A stretch of 64,000 bases of DNA from Rhyacichthys aspro (lineage: Eukaryota > Chordata > Actinopteri > Gobiiformes > Rhyacichthyidae): NCBI GenBank assembly GCA_036850595.1, contig CM072160.1, forward strand, positions 18,579,906 through 18,643,905, in the 5' to 3' direction. Position 1 is the stretch's first letter; each line of letters opens with the position of its first letter. The notes under the pieces were generated by a model. The model worked only from the letters and a program-made list of their open reading frames with translations, was not told the DNA's origin and did not search any database. Position numbers and translations under genes: made by a program. Of this stretch, positions 1 through 11,845 are shown one piece after another.

Positions 1-3000
1 CTTTTTTTCCTTTTTAACTTTTAACAATTTACCAATCTTTTTATTCAATTATTTATTTTCTTACTCATGTTAGATGAAAAGGTTTTTTGAAAAATCATGT
101 GTACGTAGGTTTGAGGTGAACCCAGATACCTTGTCAACAAACCTAAATAATAAAACGAATGAATAAAAATATTGCTAGATCTTTAAAAGTAAAAAAATAA
201 TTTAAAAAAATGAGTCAAGAGCTCTTTCCAAGAAGTAGACTATTGTCAGAGTCTTTTCTTGAGTATGTCCTGGATGACTGAGAACCTTCCCAGATACTCA
301 TATTAGATGTACATTTCAGTTCAAATCGTTAGCAAAGCTATTTAGAAATGTGTTAAATGACAGTGGAGATCCTGTTCACCAGTGGCGGGCCGTGAATTTC
401 ATTTTTGCATTTGATTTAGTTTTCATCTGTTGAAATCCTCTATAGTAAAGTAAAGTGCATATCATCATAAAGTCTGTTTTTTTCCACAAATGATTCCTTT
501 ATTGTTTAAATTTCACTTTTGTCGTTCCTGTCTGTTCAAGGATTAGACATTTCTCACCTTTTCTCTAAATCACAGGCTCTTGCTTTCTGCAACTATTATT
601 CAGTTTTGCAACTATTATTCAGTTTTGACAAATATTATTCAGTTTTGACAAATGCTAACACAGTCCACAGTGGGCCATGGCCTGGGCCCGTCTGCTGTTT
701 ATTTTTAAATGTGGTGTTAACTGAAACAAACAGGCGTAAGGTGTAGTTTTAAAGAAGAGCACCAAAAAACAAGCTCTGAAAAATAAGAGAAATATCACAA
801 AAATAAAATTAGCTCATGTACAGATGTCTAAAAAGATATTAAAAAAATACACTGAAAACTAAATTTTCTCAAATGTGTGAATGAAATAGCCCATGTAAGT
901 AGGCCTACCTACAAAACAGGTACCCCCTATTAAGTGGATTTTGTATTTTTTTGTATTTTTTTCTTTATTCTGTCATATGTAAATACACATTTTTTGGCAG
1001 TTTTATGAAGTGGAGGCACAACAACAACTAAAATCTAAAAATGCTCCAAAATGAATTAGGCCATATGCACAATCATGTAATTTTGTAATACATACACTCA
1101 CTGAAGTAGTCATACTTAAAAGTCTGTGCCAGCAAACTAAACAGCAGGTTGTACAATGAGTTACATATAAATTAGTCATGCAATCCTATTTACAATGACT
1201 AAATCTGCTTCCTTTTATATTATGTTACATCATAACTTCTGTACTGTATAATTTTGTACTCCTTGTTCATTATATCCATGTGCATATTTACCTAAGATGT
1301 GCACATATAAGCCAGTAATCAAATTCCAAATTGACTAATGCCTCTCTGAATCACAGCTCTGTGGCCAGACTCACGTTCGTGGTGTTGACTCAGAAAATGA
1401 ATCACGGAACCTGCAGAGAGCCCAGATCATCTGAGCAGCTGTCCCAACAAGCCGAGGGGCCCTGGAGCGGGGCCGGGGGCCAGATTGGGCCCTGTTTTCA
1501 CTGGGGAGGGGAGCGCAGAGTGGAGGGAGTGCGAGAGAGATGTGAAAACTTTCCACAGCTTTTCAAGTTTGGAGATCATGGAACCGAATCAAACGCATGC
1601 AGAGAAAACAAGATCTGTGTATCCAAAAAAGCAGAGCGCGGCTGTTGTTATTGAGCGAGTGGCATGGTGGGTAACGCTCCAGCCATTTCCTCCCATTCAT
1701 ACTCTCAAAGGTCCTGACTTTCTCTTAAGTGATATCTTGGCTCTGACTCACGAAGGGCTCCAGGTCGACCAAGAAGTAGGAAGCTGCGTCGGAGCTGAAA
1801 GAGGAAATCACAGTAGGAAGTTAGATAAAGTTCAAGAATGGAGTATAGGCCGTCACCAAAACACTTTGTCACTTGTCCTGCATTGTGATTTATGGGCTGT
1901 TTTTTAACTTGAAGCAAGGACATATTTATACCCTCAAGTACCCCGGGGCACTGAGGTCTGAAGTCCTCCCCTGCTCTCCCCTGCTCTTCTGTTTTCAGAT
2001 GCCAGCACCTGTAAGATCTCTCTTACTTCAGTTTGTTTGAGCTCTAGTGGAATGTTCTTTCTATAAAAGCTGTTTCCCACCACTGTGATGAAGAAATGAA
2101 CTAAAGGTTAAAACAGACACTCCAAAAAGTCATGACTTCATAAACGTTTGATCCTTCGATCCTCTCCTATGCTTCTCCTGGTCAGAAAACTGTTGAATAG
2201 AAGACAGGGAGAGGCTAACTATTGAGTTGATTCTCTTTGTGTTACGCTGTCTTGTTTTTCAACTTAAAAGACAATTGCTAGTAAGATAATAGAAAACTGG
2301 ACAGTGGATGAATGGTCAACATAACGAGGGCTTTCACTGACACACTGTGTACAGCACACTGTTTGTTCAACCAAAACCGTTGGTCCACAGATTGGGAGGT
2401 TGAAGCCTTGCCTTCTAGGAACTGTAGGCGCAGCCAGAGGCTGGAGGTATTTGTATTATCCTGTATTTGTTACTTTAGCCTGTTCTGTTCGTACATTGCT
2501 AACAATGAATAAGCTAATCTATTTGTATTGATGTGACAGGTTTTAGAAAGATGGCTGCCCCAAGTGACAGTGCAAAATGTATCTATTATCCTTGTTTAAT
2601 GCTCAAGATCCATGACTACATGCCCCAGATGGTGACAAAACAGTCATGAAAAGACAAAAGAGTTTATTTTCAATCATAACTCTAGTTAGTTTACCAGGAC
2701 AAGTCATACTCGGTGTTGACTAAATTCTGAGTATTTATGAGTCCAGAAGCTAGGCTCTAATTACCATTTCTGTGTGAGATGAAAGGGAAAAAATGTTGTT
2801 TTGAAGGTATAAATTATGGTCGTCGTGGAAACAGTGTGTGACTTTAGCTCGGTGCTTTCAGACGTGGGTGGCCCAAACGTGTGAGTCAGCGAAACAGACC
2901 ACTTGGATTGCATCTGTTGTCACGATAAGAGATAGATGGTCAACCCATCTATTTTTTTATTCCCTGAAGGGCGGCCATATGCTCCATCCTTCTCTGAACC

Positions 3001-3578
3001 CAGGCTGTGCTTAAACTCATTTGACGGTTTGCATTTTGGTTTTGCATAATCATGAACAGAGCACATATGTAGCTGTAATAAAACAATGCACTGTGTTTAC
3101 CCCACAGATGTGTTGCTGTATTGCCATTAAGGATTTATCCACACATACACGTGTTTCTAAGACATTTTCCCACGAGTGATTTACAAATGATGTCTATCCA
3201 TCCAACACTCTAATCCAATACCAAAGAACACCATAAAGATTAATTCAAGTTATTCATGTTGTGTGGGTGGACATGGAGGTTTCATTGTTTTTAGCATTGT
3301 TTTACAACACAAAATGCTAGAAGTGGTTATTTATGTCCTTATTGACATGAGCCTGTTCATTTCACACAACAAAACTATGCCAGAATTGAGAATACTCTAG
3401 TATATGTCACCACATTTAAACTAGTTTCTGAAAGTCCTACCCTGGCAGTGGTTTTTAAAGGGTACATTTTCCATGATCGAAGACACAGAAAATAATGTCC
3501 ATGTGGAGAGGGCTTAATCAATTTAGTTAATAAATTCCTTTAAAACAAACTGAAGATATAGTGTAGCTAGAATGAACA
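1..3578. other. Non-coding, AT-rich flank downstream of foxo1
   Basis: No open reading frame here resembles a known protein; all are short and lack conserved motifs. Most of the stretch is AT-rich. Positions about 395-510 resemble part of the repeat seen at 11,495-11,845 and 48,303-48,870, sharing the cluster 'catcataaa-tctgttttttt-ccaca'. Positions 1,340-1,560 are more complex and GC-richer, and hold a TGACTCAG (AP-1/MAF-like) site. Nothing else stands out. Confidence 0.5.
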
Positions 3579-3790
3579 TCATTCATTTCCTGCCGCAGTG
3601 CCTCATCCTGTTGTGTGTCATGGGAGGCTGAAGCCTATCTCGGCTAATTTAGGCATAAGGAGGGGTATACCCTGAACAATCATAAGTTAATTGCAGGGCA
3701 ATAGAGACACAGACAGACAATCAGTCACTCTCACATTCACTCACTTTGAACAATTTAGATTCACCAATTTATCTGAACCCGCATGTCTTT
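3579..3790 (+). repeat. Dispersed teleost repeat, copy A ('GAAGCCTATCTCGGC' type)
   Basis: The block runs from a CATTCATTT start through a 'ggctgaagcctatctcggc' core, then 'ggggtataccctgaacaat', a 'cagggcaatagagacacaga' segment and 'tgtctttggacaatg'. The same order of motifs recurs at 21,525-21,695 and 27,485-27,690 and, reversed, at 6,160-6,270. This is a widespread repeat in fish genomes; I do not assign it to a named family with confidence. Confidence 0.65.
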
Positions 3791-5854
3791 GGACAATGAA
3801 AAGATAGCAGTACCTGGAGACAACACATGATAGCACAGTCCCAAAGGAGATGGAAGCTAATTTGGAACACTATGTACCACTTTTGACAGTAACAATGCGT
3901 GCTGTTCCTTACGGCCCTAGTGGGACACAGCATATGAAAGTACACAAAGCTGCAGTCAGCATTTTGAGATGAACACCACCTTACTACCAACTAAGTACCA
4001 TCTTACACCATGTGGTGGGAGACGATGTACCATTGTGACAGCCCAAAGTCTTTTAAAGCATTATTTAAATTGAAAAATGATTGAATTTTTGCCCAATTAT
4101 AAAGCAACTGATTAGTTTTGTTACTGTGTGTATCACAGTAATCACAGTTACCATGGCAATAGCAATATTAACCAATTGAAAACAATAAACAATGTTCCAT
4201 AGGTGTCTAGCTCAACAATGATGGGTTCTTATGGTGCATTCATGTGGTCCTCAGATGAACACTTTTTGAGGTGTTCACGTGATTTAAGCTCGGAAAGTCA
4301 GAACATTCTAAACTATAACAAGGGAGATGGTCACTAAAAAATAATGTGCAAAAGTTCTGTTTAAATGAGTTGATACAGTCATAGTAGCAATTATTATAAG
4401 TAGCAGTTCACAAAAAGGTAGCCTACTCAAAAAATAAGACGTTTGTTAATGTAGCCTATGTTGAAACCGCTGAATACACAATACATAAATATATAAATTA
4501 ATATTAATGTGCAAAACAGTTGGTAGGAAATAATTAAAATGACTTATATTACTAAACGTTTGCTTTCCTCCGTCATGTTGATAATCAAATAACGTCATTT
4601 TTCAACTCGATAAAACGTTTTCCCGAGTTCACTAGAACCACATTAATTCACAATTGGATTTGTGGTAAAATGAAAGTGTCCCAATTTTGAGATTTGAAAA
4701 TATGGTCACCTTAGGTTTCTCTGATTCAGACGGCAAGTTCAAACTAAAGAAAAGGCATTTAAAGCTCATTTGTCTAAACGAAGACGGGAATACCTTTTTG
4801 GCATAGAACTATTTAATTGTACTGATTCCAAGTCTTAGCCAGCTTGAATTTATTTATTACAATGCCATAAATTATCCACATGAAGTACATTATTGGCTTT
4901 AACAGCTCTGACATTAGAATTACTAACTTAAAACCACAATTAAGCCTGACTGAATACTTCCCATTATTAAGAGATGAGTTTTCATTCTTCCAGCCTCTAA
5001 TCACGAGCTAAAGGACTAACCCACTGGTTCTCCACCTGCTCCCCGGCTCAGGTGCTCATGGGAACATTTTTGGATCACACCTCGCAGGCCGCCCTCCCAC
5101 GGGACACGCCAGGCTATCGCTGCCTTGTCCAGACTTGCCAGCTTCGAGGAACTGGCTCCCATCGTACAGGTCAGGCCTGTTTGCGTTCGCACAGCCTCCA
5201 GCCTTGTGCGCCGTAATGAGCCAACTTTCATGGATGAGTAGAACATCGGATTAACTGTAACACCTGAGCCTCCAGCGCATGTAACCTCCTGTAACCGTGA
5301 CGCCGCGTTTACTGGTCCATCAGGTCTTCGTTTAACGGCATAACTGCTGTGAGAAATGTAATTATTCATCAAGAGTTTGTCAGAGGAATAATGGAGTAGT
5401 GTACTTTGACGTCAACTGTAGTGACTCATGGAGAACTGCAGTTTAAGGTGATTCCCGTATTTGGATTAAGATCAGAGGTCAAGGAGCTAATTTGCAGTGT
5501 GGTAACAAGGAAATAAAGGAAAAAAACATGACGAACCTAACAACACAACAATAAAAACTGCGAAGAAGTAATGATAGTGTTTGGTGACTTTTGAATTGGG
5601 AATTATTGGGAGATAATCCTCCTACAGTCTATTTTTTTCTCATATTAAATGTCGCCAATGTTGATAAATGACTCTTCGACAGACATCTATGTGAGCAAGA
5701 GGGTACTTGTCTTTGGGATCTTTTGTTAAAACAGTTTAATTTCTCAATAAAATCAAATTACTGACACCCTACTACAGTCTTCTTGGTGAGTAAATGAAAT
5801 GTTCCTGCATCAGTCAAAATCTTTTTTAGACCTTTAACCTGTACTCCAGAAGCC
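3791..5854. other. Intergenic sequence with one complex block and a CRE
   Basis: Mostly AT-rich without recognisable genes. Positions 5,030-5,340 are GC-richer and CpG-containing, unlike their surroundings; the 118-residue minus-strand frame there has no recognisable domain. A perfect CRE palindrome TGACGTCA lies at 5,407-5,414. Confidence 0.4.
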
Positions 5855-6430
5855 AAGTCATGACATTGCACAACAGCTGGATTTTCACCAGATTTGTCAG
5901 TTCAAAAACTCACTGAAATTGCCCGTGACCCTTGTTTTTTGACTTGCTGCACGTTTACACCAATTGTGTGACAGTAAAAGCAACTTTGGTTTAGTTTTAG
6001 GTTCGACAATGAAGCAACCATTTTACTTTTTCTACTGAAACCGGCAAAAACATGCATCTATAAGTGAAATGGTGAATTTATAGTGCCCCTAGTGGATGAA
6101 TGTAAAAGTCAATGGCTGTCTGTTGATGTCTGTGTCTGAATATCAGCCCTGCACCTAACAAGCCATTGTCCAGGGTTTTTACCCCGCCTTATGCCCAAAG
6201 CTGCTGGGATAGGCTCCAGTCACCCGCAACCCCTAATAGGACTAAGAGGAAGTAAATGAATGAATGAATGAATAATAAATAATAAATGACCTGGTGATGC
6301 GTGTATAGTGACAGGTGGGTCATCAAATCCCCTCGAGGTATTCATCTAAAGTAACTGCCCTTTGCAAACGTTTTCCGTGGAAGCCCTTCCAGATGGTTCT
6401 CTGTGTAACAGGCCATCTGGCAAGTCAGGT
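5855..6430 (+). repeat. Unclassified interspersed repeat, copy 1, with a nested repeat
   Basis: Two parts match the copy at 14,918-15,215 in the same order and orientation. The first begins 'ttgcacaacagctggatttt' and continues through 'caaaaactcac'. The second contains 'ggaagcccttccagatggtt', against 'ggaagccctcccagatggtt' in the other copy. The middle of this copy is interrupted at about 6,160-6,270 by another repeat. Family unknown; it behaves like an old non-autonomous DNA transposon. Confidence 0.55.
6160..6270 (-). repeat. Dispersed teleost repeat, copy B (reverse orientation)
   Basis: Read on the minus strand this contains 'tgactggagcctatcccagc' and a 'ggcggggtaaaaaccctgg' segment, matching the motif order of the copies at 3,579, 21,525 and 27,485. 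It ends in a short (GAAT)n run at about 6,257-6,272 and sits inside the repeat spanning 5,855-6,430, which shows nested insertion. Confidence 0.6.
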
Positions 6431-6749
6431 TATGAAGGTAAACACAGGTGGGTAACGAAGTCTTCTGAACAGATTTTCAGATGTTTAAAACCACCTTGCG
6501 TAACTTTTTAGCCCCAAAATATATATTCTTGTAGTTATTAAATGGTTCTTAGACATGACATCAGCAGAATTATGCCATATCTCACTTACACAGTACCCTC
6601 AGCTGGACAGAAGCCTCCAATATAAATCTGATATAACGCCTAGATTACATTATGTTAGTGACACTCTTTATGGCTCAAATAGAGGCAAACATACTGGACC
6701 CTATCACAGTCGTATTTGTACAAAATACTCTAAAATGACCCTACTTTTG

Positions 6750-6925
6750 GGGGTGTCCCTGGCAGCTCAGTAGCTCAGGTAGAGCACACACCTAGCCCAG
6801 TTTTGAGTCTCGATCAGGAAATTTGCCCAGTGTCATTCCCCATTCTTTGTCACCCAGTTTCCTGTCTAGCTACTATCGTCTATCAATAAAGGCCAAAAAA
6901 AGCCCCAAAAAAGATCTAAAAAACA
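6750..6925 (+). mobile_element. tRNA-derived SINE, copy 1
   Basis: The head has a tRNA-like A-box region, 'agctcaggtagagca', and a degenerate B box ('ttttgagtctcgatc'). The body has 'tgtcattcccc', 'tttcctgtctagctactatc' and 'tcaataaaggccaaaaaa', and the tail is A-rich. The same head, body and tail order is present at 26,025-26,172 and 43,955-44,165. The B box is too decayed for this to be a functional tRNA gene. Confidence 0.75.
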
Positions 6926-7489
6926 AAGGACAGTATTATTTCAGAAGACATGTTTTTTTTTCCAAACTTGCCAGTTTGCATTGTTTCCTTTAAAAAAACA
7001 AAGTCTGTAAAATGATGCCGCTGTCGTAACATCACAGTCAGTCTTTAGAGAGGTCTGTACCCTCTAGTGGCTAAAAGTTACACAGGGCTGCTTTAAAAAA
7101 GGGTATTTATAGAAGGAAATGATTTTACACAGTTTGAACTGGGGGTGTATCCCGCCTAAAGTCGATCTCTAAAGCCATCTCTTTAGTTTGGTGTTAAAAA
7201 TGAGACTGTTTTCTTGGCTCCATCCACAAAAGTGTCTCTGTGAGTCCGACTATTTTTCCAGAGTCTATGTGAGTTTACAAAACTCTACTTCAGGTAAATA
7301 TTTAGTTTATTAAAACTATGCATCATTCCTGAGGTGCCAGTCTTTATCTCCAGCTGATCTTATCGTCCCGTGACCCCCTGCAGCTCCTGGGAGCCTCACA
7401 CCTTCTGGGACTATTAAGGCCTGTCTACACAGTTACGGCTCGACAATCCAAAGGTGAAAGGCATTCCCTAATAGTCGTGACAAATCCTG

Positions 7490-7870
7490 TAAGGCCGCGT
7501 GCCGCTACTCCGGGCCTGCGCGCATCAGCTGGGAAAACAAGCAAGCGACCGATAACAGATCACATTCCTGATCTGAGCCGAGCGGGGGGACAGAGCAGAG
7601 CCCGGTTCTCACGCAGCGCTCGGGGCCCGGCGCGAGCGTGGGAGTGAGGTGAGGCCCACCGAGGCGCAGGACGCTCGGTATCTTGTGTCGCAGACAGGTT
7701 GGCTGCGTGAGAGCAGGAAAACAATAACACGGAGAGAGGAGCTGTGATTGGCTGCGGCGGGTGGGCCTGTCTGTTTGGAGTCATGCGAGGGACGGCTGAG
7801 CGGTGTGTGGCTGCGCAGGTGCTGACAGGGCCCCCGCCTCGCTCAGCGGCCCCTCGGAGCAGGAGCACTG
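7490..7870. promoter_or_regulatory. Isolated CpG-rich island
   Basis: This stretch is strongly GC-rich with many CpGs (clusters such as 'cggggcccggcgcgagcg'), in contrast to the AT-rich surroundings. It carries an inverted CCAAT box within 'gtgattggctgcgg'. A 102-residue frame on the minus strand spans most of it but looks like compositional bias. It could be the promoter of an unannotated non-coding transcript or a distal regulatory element roughly 28 kb downstream of the foxo1 stop codon. No gene is recognisable next to it. Confidence 0.5.
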
Positions 7871-8126
7871 GAACACAGGCAGAGTTAAAGGGCTGTGGAG
7901 TGAATCATTTATAAATCAATAAACAGAAACATCAAGTATGACTATGCAATGTGATTAAAAGAAAAAACGTAGGATCCTGTAATTTGAGGTTTTTCAGTAA
8001 TTATGGCTTTTCACATGAACTTCTTTCTTTCTTCCAGGTACACATCATTTTTGGTTTGGTTTGTATTTGGTATTTTTATGGTTCTACATTCACTCCACTC
8101 CACATGTACACGTCATACATTATTGA

Positions 8127-8595
8127 CAGAGGTAGGAAGAAACAAAGTATTTGTACTTCGTTACTGTACTTAAGTAGATTTTTCAGGTGTCTGTACTTAC
8201 CTTGAGTATTTATTTATCTGACTTTGACTGACTTTTTACTTCCTACATTTGAACACAAATATCTGCACTTTCTACTCCTTACATTGTCAAAACAACCTTT
8301 TACAACCTTGAACCGTGCAAATCTTGCAAAAAAGAGAACCTAAACTGAAACAGCAAACTGACAGCAGCTTGTAGATTGTTTATAAAAGAGTTACTGCAGG
8401 GATATCACAAATGTATTGTGTATCATTGATGGCAAGATTTTTACTTTTTACTTAAGTACATTTCAGAAAATGTTCTTTTTTGCTTTTACTTGAGTAAATA
8501 AGTCAAATCAGTACTTCTACTTTTATCAATCTTTTTTAACACAGGTATCTGTACTTCTACTTAAGTACAGAATGTGAATACTTTTGACACCTCTG
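8127..8595. mobile_element. Non-autonomous hAT element with target-site duplication
   Basis: The ends are inverted repeats: CAGAGGTAGGAAGAA at the left and, read in reverse, CAGAGGTGTCAAAAGTATT at the right. Subterminal regions are rich in 'gtacttaagta' and 'tctgtactt' motifs on both sides. The flanking 8-mers are attattga (8,119-8,126) and attaatga (8,596-8,603), seven of eight identical, as expected for an aged hAT insertion. There is no transposase reading frame, so it is non-autonomous. Confidence 0.8.
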
Positions 8596-8850
8596 ATTAA
8601 TGATATTAACATAAACCACATATTAGTTTGTTGAGTACTGTATATACATACTTGAATGTAGTAAATTAAATTAAATTGTGCAAAATAAATAAATGAATAA
8701 ATAAATAAAAAATGTTATATTAGAGAAAAAAAAGTTCAATCACCTTTCAGAAGCAATATAAATGTTGTTATTCAAGCTTTATTATCAAGGATTTCAATAA
8801 ATGAATGTTCAAGCATTGGCCGATCACATGCCACCCTTGATCTATACCTT

Positions 8851-8925
8851 CAGTTGAGTTCAGTTCAGTTCAACTTTTTTATCCCAAATGGAAAATTCAG
8901 TTTGTAAAGTCTCTTCAAATGAATT
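8851..8925 (-). repeat. LINE 3' tail remnant with microsatellite
   Basis: On the plus strand a (GTTCA)n run is followed by 'caacttttttatcccaaatg'. Read in reverse this resembles the 3' end of a fish L2/Rex-type LINE, ending in 'aaaaagttgaactgaac'. A similar piece in the same orientation lies at 23,173-23,240. Only the tail is present. Confidence 0.45.
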
Positions 8926-9419
8926 GTGTGTATTCCAGCACTGGCTCAGAGGCTTAGTATGTTGTGGTGGCAAACTGATTCAGTTTAGCCTTTTTTTAAT
9001 AAAAATAAAAGTAGGAAAGGTTGTTATGCTGTTGTTGGGATGATGGGTGGAGTTGGTGACCGGTACAGAGGAAAAGTTCAGGTAATGCAGCTTTATAAAC
9101 TGTGAGAGTTTTCTTTGGAGAGCTGAGGCATTTTTTTAATTCATATTTGTCTTTATTTGTGCCTATGGCTGAGCTAACGTTTTGGGTTTTGGTTGAAACT
9201 ACAGCAATGGTCCTGGTCGACATAATAACATGTATGTCAGCAAACACTGTAATGCATCTAATTTTGTTTGAAAGTGAGGCTTTTCCATGTTGTTAACTAC
9301 TTTGTTTTTCAATTCTCTTTTAAAGGGGGCAGATTAAAAGTGCAAGTTGTGCATGTGCATAGAAAGCCCATGTGTGAGTGAATGCTCATTCAGAGTAAAA
9401 AATGAATGTGAACACTATG

Positions 9420-9532
9420 GGTGCACGTAGAGAGTGCGTGTTCAGAGTGCACGTTGACGGTGGATGTTGAAAATGATCTCTGTGAGTGCACGTTGAAAGT
9501 GCACGTTGCGAGTGCACACTGAGGCTGCAGGT
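9420..9532 (+). repeat. Degenerate minisatellite of 'gagtgcacgttga' type
   Basis: Imperfect tandem units of about 12-13 bases, 'gagtgcacgttga' and variants (gagtgcgtgttca, aaagtgcacgttg, cgagtgcacactg), run across the interval. The repeat gives long open frames on both strands; these are repeat artefacts, not genes. Confidence 0.6.
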
Positions 9533-11494
9533 TGCCCAGCAGGCCGTGTTGTCCCAGCCTTCAGCCGCCGGTGATGGATGGATCTGGAAGTGCTCCCGGA
9601 GAGGCCTGAGCACATGTGTGGAGACGTGGCAGGTGGTGAGCGCTGACTTGACAGCAATTAAATGTACAAATCTTTGATTAAGCCCAGGGGAAGACGGTCA
9701 TTAGCAACACTCAATTGGCTCTCCCCAAACAGCCGTACACAGGCAGACTGGAGCTTTTCTCACCGACGCACACTTTCACACCTGAACTAATACTGGCAGT
9801 AATCACAGCTTCTCACTGCTACAGTATACACAGAGCTGACGAGGACAGATTCTTATGATGTGAAAACTGTAGCTCTGCATTACGTCCGTAGAATGTAAAA
9901 GGATGGTGGTTAATACTGTGTAATCAGTTGCTACATCAGTTTCTACATCACAGAAATACTAAGACATTTCTTGCAGTTACTGTTGAGGTCAGATCATTTG
10001 CAGTTATACCTATACTTTTTTTTTTTAAGTAATAACTACAATACAAAAATAAATAAATAATGCAAAAATGCACATGGCTAATCTGCATACTTAACCACAA
10101 CCATCTCAGCCATCTTCACCCGTGTCATCTTTTAGGCATAACATAAAAAAGATGAGACTATTGTTTTTTTTGTTTTTTTTTTAATGCTCACGCTAAAAGC
10201 TAAAGCTTCCATTTGACATATAGCTAATTATGTCTGTTCTTTACTTCAAGCAAGAAAAATATTTTACTGTTTAATATGATTTCAGACAATGTTACAATAA
10301 AATATCAAAGTGGAAGCTTCTCTGCAAAAAAAAAAAGAATTCTTCTAATACTTTCTGCATTAGAAAATGAAAAAAAAGTGACAAATGACATGACGAATGG
10401 CCTTCTTCTTATCCATATGTGTCAATAGTTTGCAAAGGGCTACTCACAAATGGGCTGCAGTGAAACTTTGTCGCTTTGTTTTGCTGTGGGAAAAAAATCT
10501 CAGTTAAGAAAAATGTGGACTTTGTTTCTTATTCTCACAGCAAAGTGCATGTTAAATGAGCATGTCTCTTCTTTATAAAATCTCACATGACATTTCTCTT
10601 TACCTGCATTTCTGGAGACACCAAATCCCAGTGGGGTCCTCTTTTGTCTCCAGCAGTGCTCTTTGCTCGAAGGCGGTACATCCACACCGTCCTCGTCTCT
10701 GAGCGGCGGTGTCACCTTTTCGTACAGTGTAGCACACATCTAACAAGTCCCAGTGGGTCGGAGCCATCTTCCTGTGGGATTAGCTCTGGTAATTGCCATC
10801 CTCGGTGCAGCTCGCTAATGAGGCCTCAGTCTGTCCTTGCCACACATTTCCCACTCCGTATCCCATAATCCCATTGTCTAGGAAACACAGGAATGCTCTC
10901 CATTCTCTCCTACACAGCCTCCAGTGAATTTGAACTGCTCTCACTTGACTCACAGGTTTACGCAATGAAGGTTTCAACATTTTAACAGTTAAAAATGTAC
11001 TATTGTTTTAGAGAATGCATGTTTAACCACATTTCAAAAGTGTGTGTTCAAAAGGCCCTTTTTTTTTGTTTTTTTGGGTTTTTTTTTTTCATTGAATTTT
11101 GGGCAAATTTAAAACACATTTTTAAGAGTAATAGCAGAGGTTAGAGTGGGATTTTGTCATTTTCGGGTTTTTGTCAATATGGAAACACAACACATTTGGG
11201 ATATAAATTCAGGAGTTTATGGGCTACTCTTTTCACTTGTGTCACTTTTTAGTGCTGTGTGGCAAAATGGCTAACAATATGCAAAAGAAAATAATAGAAA
11301 AGTGAAACAAAGTGAAGCAAGAATAAACATTGATAATATATTTATGTATTTAATTCCAATATATTATAATTGCAGTATCGTATTGGTCTGACACTGAACT
11401 TAGAGCTAGAAGTATAAGGTAATCTCTAAACTTGATGTAATATCTATTTTTTAGTATTTTGTGGTGGCAAGTGGGTTAAAGCTCCACTTCCTGA
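9533..11494. other. Intergenic sequence without recognisable features
   Basis: Mixed sequence with several poly-A/poly-T runs (around 10,015, 10,165, 10,328 and 11,060). Positions 10,600-10,870 are a more complex, GC-richer block, but its frames on both strands match no family I know. Confidence 0.4.
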
Positions 11495-11845
11495 TTTTCT
11501 TTTTGCCGTCCCTGTCTCAAATTCCACTCTCCCCCCAAAAAAACCTTTTTTGAGCTGTTACTCTGTGTTAAAAGACATATTCAGCACTGAAAATACACTG
11601 TATGGGCAGCTATCAAACTTCCTGGAACGTCAAATGACAAGCTGGTGTGGACCTTTTTGCGAGCGTGTGATTGGCCATGTTTTTTTGTTCCTGAACAGAG
11701 GTTCTCATCTGTTACAATTCCTTACGATAAACAGTAGACAGCATCATAAAACCTGTTTTTTTTCCACAGATTATCGTTTTTATAATATACTATTTGGGGT
11801 TTAAACCATTTATCCCAACTAGAAGAAAAAAAAAAATCAGGTACA
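11495..11845 (+). repeat. Unclassified interspersed repeat, copy 1
   Basis: Starts with 'tttttgccgtccctgtctca' and ends with 'aaaaaatcaggta'. The copy at 48,303-48,870 has the same start, a related 'ttttttccacaga' segment near its right side and the same 'aaaaatcaggta' end. A partial relative is at about 395-510. No coding capacity; probably an old non-autonomous transposon. Confidence 0.5.

Noticed and set aside
7560..7868. 102-residue minus-strand frame in the CpG island
   Set aside because: Ala/Arg/Pro-rich composition expected from GC-rich DNA; no domain or splice context.
9386..9677. Overlapping open frames on both strands suggesting a small gene
   Set aside because: The openness comes from the 12-13 base minisatellite units; no conserved domain.
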